A DNA stretch of 64,000 nt from Phanerochaete sordida. Lineage: Eukaryota; Basidiomycota; Agaricomycetes; Polyporales; Phanerochaetaceae. Positions 23,756-32,757 of the stretch are shown in pieces (position 1 is the stretch's first letter; the number at the start of each line of letters is the position of its first letter). The stretch lies in NCBI GenBank assembly GCA_019973155.2, contig BPQB01000061.1, positions 1 to 64,000 of the forward strand, in the 5' to 3' direction. The notes under the pieces are model-generated. The model worked only from the letters and a program-made list of their open reading frames with translations, ran no database searches and was not told the origin of the DNA. The position numbers and the translations under genes were made by a program.

Positions 23756-25645
23756 TTACACGGCAGGGAGCTTGACGTCGGTGAGGCTCGGGTCCTTCTC
23801 GGAGTCGATGCTGGCGTCGACGGACTCGGAGGACTCGCTCGTGAGGCCGAGCTGCGAGACGTCGTAGCCGTGCTCGACGAGGTACTCGCGGAACTTGGCG
23901 TCCTCGTCCGCCATGCCGTCGTGGCTCAGCGGGCGGATGAGCACAAGCGTGATGAGCGCGCTCAGGATCGCGAGCCCGCTGCCGATCCAGAACGGGCCCG
24001 TGTTCCCGCGGTCGGTCTTCGATCCGCCGAAGCCGTCGATGATGTGCGGGAACACTGCGCGCCGCGGTCAGCACACGGCGTACGAGGTGAGAGGGCAAGA
24101 GCGCGCGGACGTACCCCAGGTGCCGACGAACGCGCCGACCTTGCCGCACGCGGCGGCGAGGCCGTAGAACTTGCCGCGGACGGCGGTCGGGCCCGTCTTG
24201 GCGGCGAGGAGGCCGAGGTTGTTGCCGGGGCCGAGCTCGCCGAAGGAGAGGAAGATGCCGTAGACGACGGCGAAGGCGCCGACGTGGTTCGTGAGCTGCT
24301 TGTAGAGGCCGGACATGATGAAGCCGATGACGGCCTGGCAGAGCAGGCCCGTGATCATCGTGTACTTGGGCCCGAGGATGTCGACGACGAACGCGCCGAT
24401 GATCGTGCCGGGCATGTAGAACAGGCTGCCGGGCGGTGAGCGGGGAGGGGCGAGGGTACATGTGGGGCACTCACTTGATGACGACAGACCAGCCGAAGAC
24501 GACAGAGAGACTGTCATTGCCGCCAGTGATGTTGTTCGTGATCGTCGAGGAGTAGAGGCCGAAAGGGTACGTGATAAAGTCGTAGATGAACCACGTCAGG
24601 GCGATCCCGAGCCATTCCTTCCAGTAGCGGCGGAGGACGAGCAGGTAAGGTGTCGGCGCGCGTGCCATGGAGTTCTTCTTGTAATGCGAAGGCTCTTCGA
24701 TGTTCCACCGCCAGATGAGGACGGCAAGTGCAGGTACGACACCGAGGCCTAGAGACAGACGCCACACCGCGCGAAGGTGGTCGTTGCCGAAACTGCAAGA
24801 ATTCAGCAAAGGCGAAGGCCAGCGAAAGCGCTGGGTACTCACATCCAGAACAAGACGAGCGGGACGAACGACGAGATGACGAAGCCGAAGTCGATCATCG
24901 TGTTCGTAGCGAGCGCAAACCATCTGTGCTGGGCTTTCACGGAGACACCAGACTCTTCTGACTGCTCCGAGGCCGCGACGGAACCACATGGGTACTCTGC
25001 ACCCACACCAATACCGAGGAAGAATCTGGCAGGAGTCAGCGACCGTGTGCCGTCTGATAGAGCGGGAAACGTACCGCATGGCACTGAGCATCGCGATCAG
25101 GCCGTGTAAGCTGTTGTGGGCACCGGAGGACGCGGCGGAGAGGCCAGAGAACAGCGCGACGATGGCCGCGGCCGCCATCTGGAAGCGCGTCAGCGGCGTG
25201 TTTCGTCGTAGGATCGCAAGCGGGGGCGCACCATTCCGAACTTGCGGCCATACCGGTCAGACAGGTAGCCGAAGGAGAGCATGCCGGCGACCTGACCCGC
25301 GAAGGTGACGGAGGTCAGGGTCGTGCTGTAGGACGTTGGCATCTCCGCGCCGTAGATACGCGTGAGCACTGTGCGGGCGCATCAGGACGGAGGTCACGAG
25401 ACCAGTGTGGGAGGTGTGCTCACGGGTGTTGACCAGACCGATGACACCGTTGGCGTAGCCTGAGGGCAGCAAGAGTCAGTGAAAACGAAAAGCTCGCGGC
25501 AGGGATGGATGTACCATCTGAGAAGAGAGCCGTGCCGCAACTGGAGGCGATGTCAGTGTCACAGCGCGGCGGAGGCAGGGGTGAGGCGGGGGACGCACGC
25601 GAAGATGAGGGAGACCTGGCGGAGGGTGCTCCTGTTTGAGGACAT
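23756..25645 (-). CDS. Major facilitator transporter, GIT1-like (glycerophosphodiester/phosphate)
   Basis: Plasma-membrane proton symporter of the phosphate:H+ MFS branch; yeast Git1 imports glycerophosphoinositol and glycerophosphocholine. Nine exons (25645-25599, 25540-25515, 25459-25424, 25368-25232, 25178-25075, 25025-24843, 24792-24475, 24425-24115, 24054-23756) give 486 residues, all in frame. The family features are visible: start VSLIFACGTALFSDGYANG, the MFS loop GYLSDRYGRK, and GIGVGAEYPCGSVAASE after helix 4, which is diagnostic of Git1 relatives. A second half carries WFIYDFITYPFGLYSS and FVVDILGPKY. The cytosolic C-terminus is acidic and Ser-rich. Exons 1-3 are tiny (47, 26 and 36 nt). 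An upstream in-frame ATG at 25789 exists, but the sequence after 25645 is the one that looks like the family start. Exact substrate is inferred. Confidence 0.88.
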
Positions 25646-26943
25646 TTTTGGGACGAGTACCCACGGGGAGGCGGTGGAGGACTGTGGGCATCTTGAGGAG
25701 ATACGGCTGGTACTTATCCTGTCTCGCGCACTCGCGCTCTGCTTGATGGCCGCCACGAGGATAATCTTTCCTCGACCGTCAAAGTACAAACGTGCGTCAT
25801 TTTGATCCCATCAGATCCTATCGGGTGCGCACCCTCACATGTCGTCCAGCAACCGCGTGCTCGCGCTGCCCGCCTCGGCTGCCCTGCTCAATTTTTCGTC
25901 GCCCTCGCGCGGACTGATATGTTTCATGCTCAGAGTGCCCCCTCGAGCTCCTCGACGACGCGTCCAGAATAGCACGCACGGTCGTGCTCCTCCAGCGCAT
26001 CTGCAATGCGTATCTCAATCAGCCCCGGCGTGGACAGTCGGTGGGAGTCGCTCCGACCACCCCGCTATCATCCCCGGGTCCTGTTGCAAATTGACGCAGC
26101 GACGCCGTGGAACCCTCTCTCCGCCCTTTCGTGCTTGCGGCTCTCCAAACACCGCCTCCGCCAGACAGGCACCAGAAGCGCACTCGAGAACGTGTGCAGG
26201 CAACTGCATACACCGCTCTGCGGCTCATCCGTGGCTTGTCTCACCACGAGGCATCCCCTCGGAGGCCCGACACGGCCACACTTGTCCACTTGTCGCCCTC
26301 TTCCTATCTCGCTTTGCTCCTGAAATCTTTGCTTCTTCTCAGATGCGCGCCCGGCCCAGGTCCGGCACATGTCTGTTTTCCGCATATTCCCTCCACCTGT
26401 CGACTCTGTAATCCCGTGGGCCGCCATAAGTGTTTGCGCGTCGAAGAAGCACTTGCTTCAACCGCACCTGCGTGCCTCCGGCGGCCTGCGATCTTCACGA
26501 ATTTGAAGACGAATCCTCGATGCCGCGGCTTTTTTCAGTGGAATTTTCAGCCGCCTCAGACCCATCCCGCCTCTGCGACGCCGGGGGCAATCCCGCTGCT
26601 CGTGTCGGGAAACATGCACGAACGTGCCCAGCCTCCCTCGTCGGCCTGCATTCAATTGCGACGTTAGACTTCCGTCAAAGTGGTCGTGTGAGCTGCGTAC
26701 ATGCCGCGAAAGGTCGTGTGCAGGCGCGGGCGGGCCTCGGGGGGCTGCTGCCCCCGGCATCCTTCGCGCCGCGTGGCATTGGCTCCCCGCGAGAGCGCGC
26801 CGCATGCGGGCGCCGCGTTCGCACGCGCGCAGGCCTTGCGCAGCCGGAAAACAGCGCACACAACCTCGCTGCACCGCCTCCTGCGCCGCGCCGCCGCGCG
26901 CGGTTCACGCTCAGCCGGATCGCCCCCGCCCCCGCCTGCCACT

Positions 26944-27004
26944 CCGCCCTGTTTAGCAGCGAGGTACGGCACGCGCCGCGCCATGCCTCGCCGCTAAACA
27001 GGCG
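26944..27004. repeat. Near-perfect inverted repeat (hairpin)
   Basis: CGCCCTGTTTAGCAGCGAGG is followed about 20 bp later by CCTCGCCGCTAAACAGGCG. The arms pair over 18-19 bp with one mismatch and one bulge. The loop is GC-rich. Confidence 0.7.
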
Positions 27005-28281
27005 GGTGCGCGGGCGCGGGGCTCGGTTCGCTGTGTGATTGGGGGTCCGCGCGCCGTGCGTCGTCCGGTCGTCGGGCGCTGCGTGCTCCCCTGCGCGAAA
27101 GGTGAACTCCGGCCGGCATGATAGCGATGCAGAGGAGTTAGGCTTTGGGCTGCGCTCGCGGAGTCTCCGTACGCCCATTCTCGGTGGCGCAAACGCGCCG
27201 TGGTTAGCGGACTTCTCTGGACCAACGCCGACAAGTGAAACACGCCGAGCGGGGCTCACGTCGCCCCGTGCGAGATGCTCACGAGGAACCCAGAGACGCA
27301 TTGGGCCTAATACAGTGAGTTTGCCTTTGCCTTTGCCCGAGCTGTGCTGCAGCGCGCCGCCTGACGCTTCCCGTTTCCATGTCTTCACACGACGTCGGGG
27401 CCATTCCGAGCGCATGCATGCGTCCCCAGCGACTCTGGATCTGCGAGTGCCCAGAGGGTCTTGCAGGCTGGGACGGCCTCCGCCGCCTGCTTGATTGCGT
27501 TGTGCAACGCGAGCACCCTCGCGCTCGGCCTCCCGATCGTGCTTCATATACAGCACAAGCGTGGATGAACGTTCGCTGCCAGGCAGCTGTGCACTGCGAG
27601 ATGTGCCCCTCACGGATGCCTTTTCTCGCTTGCTCATTGCCTCAGCACTTGTAGACTCGTCAGCTGACTCGTGATGCCAATCTGAAGCTGTCTACACCCT
27701 TCGCAGATTGCACCCTCGGCTTCCTACGGGTCGTAACACCTTACGTTGCACGTCACATGGAACCAAAACCGTGCCATACTGCACGAGAAAGCATGAAGCT
27801 TTGGAGTCCAACGATCTGCAAGGGCAATGCACCCGCAGCGGCGCTACAGTGAAACTTCACAAGCCAGCTGCCCTCGTCCCATCGCAGTGAACCCCACTCT
27901 GCCTCTACGCACCTTTAGCAAACCATCCACTTCATCCAAGCCACCCGCTTCCATCGCATTCGCCTCGGCGCGCCGGGATCGATAGCTGCCGATAACGTCG
28001 CCCCGCCAGGTGCGACATGATCGCCCTGCTGCGGAGACATCGCCAGCAACGCTCGCGGGCCCGCAGGCGCGTGCCGCGCACAGGGCCAGGCGCATTTGGT
28101 CGTGGCGTGCCCTGATCTGCCCCCGCAGGCCCTACCGCATTCTCCGGCGCAGCAGGGCACGCCCGCCGCGGATCGCGCGAGCCTGGCATTCTCAATGGTG
28201 CGCAGCTGCCAAGGCCAGGGCGCAGGCACCGGTGCCGCGGGGAGGCTGGGCGTGATTGTGTGTTAGCGCAGGAGGCCGGGG

Positions 28282-28287
28282 TATAAA
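28282..28287 (+). promoter_or_regulatory. TATA box of the DUF6593 gene
   Basis: TATAAA in the context GGGTATAAAGCAGG, 59 bp before the start codon at 28341. Placement is close enough that the 5' untranslated leader must be very short. Confidence 0.6.
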
Positions 28288-28340
28288 GCAGGGAAGGTAC
28301 AGTGCAGGGCGCCGGACACGACGCGCCATTAGAGATCGAC

Positions 28341-29115
28341 ATGATCGTGCCCGACGGAACCCTCGTGCTCACGCTCGCGCCGGACAACGTCTCGAACGCG
28401 ACGTTGACGGCGGAGGACGGCACGGTGCTGTACACGGTTAGCACCGCACACGGCGACAAGACGACGACGAGCGTCCGGAACGCGAGCGATGAAGTGCTCG
28501 CGACGCTCGAGTGGCGCGATGTCCTGCCGGACAGGGTCGCTGTGGGCGGCGCGAAGCAGATCTCGATGGGGGATTGGATGAAGAGGAGCATGATTCCGTT
28601 CAAGGAGTGAGTGTTGCCCGAGGCGAGCGTAGCCGTGCCACTGACGAGTGGGACGGCCAGTGATATCACTTTCACAGACGACCAAGGAAGGAAGTACAAG
28701 TGGAGAGGAAACTCGGCCGGCCGCTCCTTCGAGGTGCGTCGAGAAGTGGCGCACTGCGCTTGCCTCCCACTGATTCTCCTGACAGTTGTCCTGTGCAGAC
28801 GACAACTACGCGACCGTCATCGCGCGCTTCGAGCGGAGCCGGCGCGTGTACCCGTCGTCCACAGTGCCCGCGAACCAAGACCCGAGCGCGTCTGTACCGT
28901 CGCTCGCGCCGACGCTCGTGAACCCGGCGTGGACGCCGGCGCTGCTGACGCTGACGCCGCGCGCGCAGCAGATCCAGGACACGGTCGTGACGTCGTTCCT
29001 GTTCCTCGAGAAGACGCGCCGGACGGCGGAGACGCAGAGCCAGGTCCGCGCGGACGCCGTGGGGACGCCGCTGAAGCCTGTAGGGAAGAGCGCGATGGTT
29101 AATGGCGGCGTTTGA
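28341..29115 (+). CDS. DUF6593-family protein of unknown function
   Basis: Small cytosolic beta-rich protein of a family greatly expanded in mushroom-forming fungi; no biochemical role is established to my knowledge. Three exons, 28341-28606, 28661-28733 and 28786-29115, give 222 residues. The domain is readable in order: LVLTLAPDNVSNATL, GTVLYTVST, EVLATLEWRDVLPDRV, ISMGDWMK, DITFTDDQGRKYKWRGNSAG and ATVIARFERSRR. The C-terminal 80 residues contain a Pro/Ala-rich spacer and a helical segment (QIQDTVVTSFLFLEKTRR) typical of the family's tail. An alternative acceptor at about 28798 would drop four residues. A strong TATA box close to the start suggests sharply regulated expression. Confidence 0.85.
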
Positions 29116-30434
29116 GCACCTGTATCGGAGATTCGTTGTCACATTGTATTTTAAAATTTTATGGCTTGTACGGAAGTGGAGGCAGCAAAGCACGCAGCAG
29201 TCGGATGCCACGAGCGAAGCGCTGATGCGCCCTTGACGCCACAAAGGCCTTCGGGCGTCTAGCGATGAACTGACTCGCCTCGTCTTCGTGTTCTCAGCGT
29301 GGACAGACGCTGTTGGCTCGTGAGAAGCCTGCGGCAACTCTAAAAGTAAATCAAGACTTGGCTGATGTGCACTGAATATCAACATGTCTTGAGCCGCGCA
29401 ACCGTCCCGTCTTTTGATCCAGCATCGCAGGCGGTGGACTTCGTGGCGATCCCACCATGGCGAGCTTTCGTGGTCACAAAGTGGCCTCATACGGCTCGAT
29501 GGGGTTGGTTTCCGTCGAGAGACCCTGCTAAGCATTCCGGATGTGAGTGAGTTTTTTGAGAGCCCCGACTGTGGCCGGGGCGCGCCTTCTTTTCCTGCGT
29601 TCATCAGTCCCTGCTTTGTCCCTGCGGTCCCGTAGATGCCTGACGTTTCCAGCATCTGTCACCATTCACATGCATGATTCACCAGCCGCCACAATCGGAC
29701 GGGGACGTCGTGAGACCGCGCAATGAACCTAACGACATTGGCAAAACATTGCACTCTCCGCTTTCGTGAATATTTCTCCTCCACAATGAGTGAGACCCCC
29801 TGACGGATTGATGCATTCCTGGTCCGTCGGCATCGCACAGCGTCAGGTGGGCGATGCGGAAAACATCACCATGGGAGCACGGGGCCTACTGCCATATGAG
29901 ACACGCTGCTAAATTTTGGATCAGGGTGGCATTGGCTGGCAGCGCCTGGTCGGTGAGATCTCGCCCCGCCACTGCCTGCCCGCAGGCAGTCGGATCGGGA
30001 TGTACGATTTTCAGCTGGACGATCGCGGAGTCCCTCGAGGGGCGTGTTCCGGGCAGGCGGTCCGCTTAACATCTTGGATTGTGATCGTGGTAAGTAAAAG
30101 GTGTTACTGACATAACAAGCCATGTTTGATGACGGTATTACCGCATAAGTATATGTACTTACTGGGTAAGCTATGCACCTTCCCCACACTCGGCTTGATC
30201 TCTCCACACGCCATCATCAAGTGACCCCCGCTCGTTCCCCACGGGCCATGCGCTAGGCGACGTCTCCGGTCACTGGGCGTCCAACCAGAGGCTTCGCGGC
30301 TCGGAAATACCCTCAATCTTTGGCTCTGTGAACGATGCTGGCGCAGAATAGGCTCCTTGGCATATAAAAGCATGGCCCAACGTCTGTCTCATGAGGTGCT
30401 CGAGCTCGAACCCCTCCTCGACCGCGCAGACACC
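29116..30434. other. Intergenic region with promoter of the downstream permease
   Basis: No gene supported in 1.3 kb. A long minus-strand frame across 28672-29655 is mostly the shadow of the DUF6593 gene. A TATA box lies at 30363-30370. Confidence 0.5.
30363..30370 (+). promoter_or_regulatory. TATA box deciding the permease start
   Basis: TATAAAAG at 30363, 65-72 bp before the ATG at 30435. An earlier in-frame ATG at 30372 would lie only 2 bp after this TATA box and so probably upstream of the transcription start, which favours 30435 (context CACCATGGC). Confidence 0.55.
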
Positions 30435-32427
30435 ATGGCCGATCCCCGCAGCTCCGTGGACGACAAGCTCGACCTCGAGAAGGTTGATGCCCGCTCAGTG
30501 ACCCGGAGCGTCGACGAGGTCCCGCCCGAGGAGCGCAGGCTGGTGCGGAAGCTTGACTCGCGGATCATGCCCTTGGCCTGCATCCTCTACCTCTTTGCTT
30601 GTGAGTCGGCAGCGGTGATACCCAGCGCAGCGGTTGACGTGGGATAGACCTCGACAGGTCAAACTTGGGGAACGCTCGCCTGCAAGGGCTGCCGCAAGAC
30701 ACCCTCGGAGGCGATCCCACCGGGATGCTCTTTGACTGGGTGAACTCGGCGTTCTTCTTCTCATACGTGCGTTCGCCGTCCGCATTGCGCTCATCACCCG
30801 CTGCAACTCTAGCCTCAGATCCTCTGCCAAATTCCTGCCACGGTCATCTCCAAACTATACTCTCCACGCCTATGGATCGGCTGTGCAGCGCTCGGCTGGG
30901 GGCTGTCCTCGACACTGATGTCCACGGGCTTCAACTTCGCTGGTCTCATCGTCTGCCGCGTCGCGCTCGGTGTCTTCGAGGCGGCGTTCGGCCCAGGCAG
31001 TACGTCGCACGTCCATTCATCGGTGTTAACGCTAATTAAGTCTCACAGTTCCTCTATACATGTGTACGTCTAATCTTCGCTTGCGGCGAGGCCTTCCCTG
31101 ACGCACAGCCCAGCCCTCTGGTACACGAAGCAGGAAATGGGCCTGCGGATGGCGTACTGGTTCGGGTTTGCCGCCGTGGCGGGGTGCGTGTGGAGCCCGC
31201 GCCTCTGCGACACCGCCTGACGTCTCACCCTTGCGTCCGCAGCGCGTTCGGCGGCCTGATTGCCTTTGGCGTCCAGAACGCACACGTCGACATGGCGAAC
31301 TGGCGGCTGCTCTTCATCGTGGAGGGCGTTCCCACGGTCTGCCTCGGCCTGCTCGCGATGTGGTTCCTGCCTGACCGCCCGGAGGAAACGCCGTTCCTGA
31401 CCGAGCCAGAGCGCAAGATCCAGCTCGAGCGCATGAACCGCGGCCTCCGGGCGGACGTTGGACGGACGGTCAATAAGGCGCACATCGCGGCCGCTTTCAA
31501 GGACTGGAGGGTATGTTCATCAGTATTAACTCTACGACGGACCACACATTGATTGCTGTCTTGCAGATCTATATGGCGGGTTTCATGTATTTTGGAGCAA
31601 ATTGTGCTCTTGCGTCGATTTCTGCGTTCCTGCCGACCATCATCAAGACCTTCGGGTTTAGTGAGTGCCTGTATGAGAAGCTTATGATTCAGTATCTAAC
31701 ATGCCCCAGCTAATGCCCGTGCCCAACTCCTCACGGTTCCGCCATACGCTGTTTGCGCCGTCGTGCTATGTTTGACATCGTACGCCAGCGACCGCATGCA
31801 AAGCAGAGGTCTTTGCGTAGCCTTTGCCAGTGCGCTGGGAGCTGTCGGATACCTTATCCTCCTGTTAGCGACGCACAACAACCACGCCCGCTACTTCGCC
31901 ACGTTCTGTATCACAAGCGGTACATACACTGTCATTGGCGTTATCATCGCGTGGTGTAAGTTCATATTTATGATATGCTTTGCGAGATCGCCCAGTCTAA
32001 CGCTTTTCAGTTTCGCACAACCTCGGATCGGAGACCAAGCGAGCGACGGGCATCCCGCTGTACATGGCCATCGGCCAGTGCGGCAGCGTCCTGGGAAGCC
32101 ATCTTTTCCCTGCGAGCGAAGGCCCCAGATACATCAAAGGCTTCGCTGTCTCCTGCGCATTGCTGTTCTTTGGCACTGTGTGCGCCATTATCCTGACGGT
32201 ATGTCCGTTGCTCCGAGATTTGTCTATTGCCCCTAACGTCGCATCGCCAGATATCGTACAGGCTGGAGAATCGTCGGCGCGATCGCAAGTATGGGAAGGT
32301 CGAGAACATTGACGCAACCGTCGAAACGAGGGATCTTGCAGACAAGGTGAGTTGTGTCGTCATTTTTCTGCCATAGTGAACCTAAATGTTGCGGCTGTAG
32401 GCTCCTATGTTCCGTTACGTACCCTGA
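30435..32427 (+). CDS. Major facilitator anion permease, Dal5/TNA1 (ACS) family
   Basis: Proton symporter for organic anions such as nicotinate, allantoate, pantothenate or related acids at the plasma membrane. Eleven exons (30435-30600, 30648-30766, 30819-30999, 31049-31063, 31114-31183, 31243-31510, 31567-31660, 31710-31955, 32011-32198, 32251-32346, 32401-32427) give 489 residues in frame. ACS-family hallmarks: VRKLDSRIMPLACILYLFAYLDRSNLGNARL across helix 1, RVALGVFEAAFGPG in helix 4, YWFGFAAVAGAFGGL in helix 5, WRLLFIVEG, WFLPDRPE, and the second-half segment YASDRMQSRG. Exon 4 is a 15-nt micro-exon encoding part of the loop before helix 5. Substrate cannot be read; the closest well-studied relatives are nicotinate (Tna1) and allantoate (Dal5) permeases. 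An upstream ATG at 30372 is rejected on TATA position. Confidence 0.9.
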
Positions 32428-32757
32428 GGGAGGAGAGGCAGATGACCGGGGTGTTCGGGGCCGCCGTGTCCACTCGCTGTTCCTGTTGTATTGCTATACC
32501 CTGCGGAATGTAATATAGGATCCGTCGCAGCCATGGATGCAAATCCGATCGCGTTTGCGGTACACGCGTCTGGCGCACTGCAGAGCACGTGATAGATAGC
32601 TTGCCTGAGGCCGGGATCAGTCCCCAGTTTTCTCTCTGACCACTCGGCGGCTCCGCTCGTCTGCGTAAAGACATACGAAACGCCATCTGCCTGCACGAGA
32701 CTGAGCCAGGCCAGCACTGACCGCGACCCCGCGACCCTCCCTTCCTCGATCATCGCG
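32428..32757. other. Short tandem spacer before the RNA-binding protein gene
   Basis: 330 bp between two plus-strand genes. It must contain both the permease terminator region and the RRM gene promoter. No further gene seen. Confidence 0.5.

Larger units (their letters stand above)
25646..28340. other. Gene-free GC-rich stretch
   Basis: No supportable gene in 2.7 kb between divergently transcribed neighbours. Frames of 100-320 codons on the minus strand around 26.7-27.6 kb are Arg/Ala/Pro-rich and mirrored on the plus strand. A near-perfect hairpin lies at 26944-27004, and a TATA box for the downstream gene at 28282. Confidence 0.5.

Noticed and set aside
23538..24470. 310-codon His/Arg-rich minus-strand frame
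   Set aside because: It is the wrong reading frame of the GIT1-like transporter exons, which run in the same strand with clear transporter motifs.
26675..27637. 320-codon minus-strand frame
   Set aside because: Arg/Ala/Gly-biased, mirrored by open plus-strand frames, and it crosses the hairpin at 26944-27004.
28672..29655. 327-codon minus-strand frame opposite the DUF6593 gene
   Set aside because: Much of it is the antisense shadow of the DUF6593 exon, and the remaining part has no family resemblance or good start context.
30372..30434. Upstream ATG for the anion permease
   Set aside because: It lies 2 bp after a TATA box, so it probably precedes the transcription start; the ATG at 30435 has a better context.
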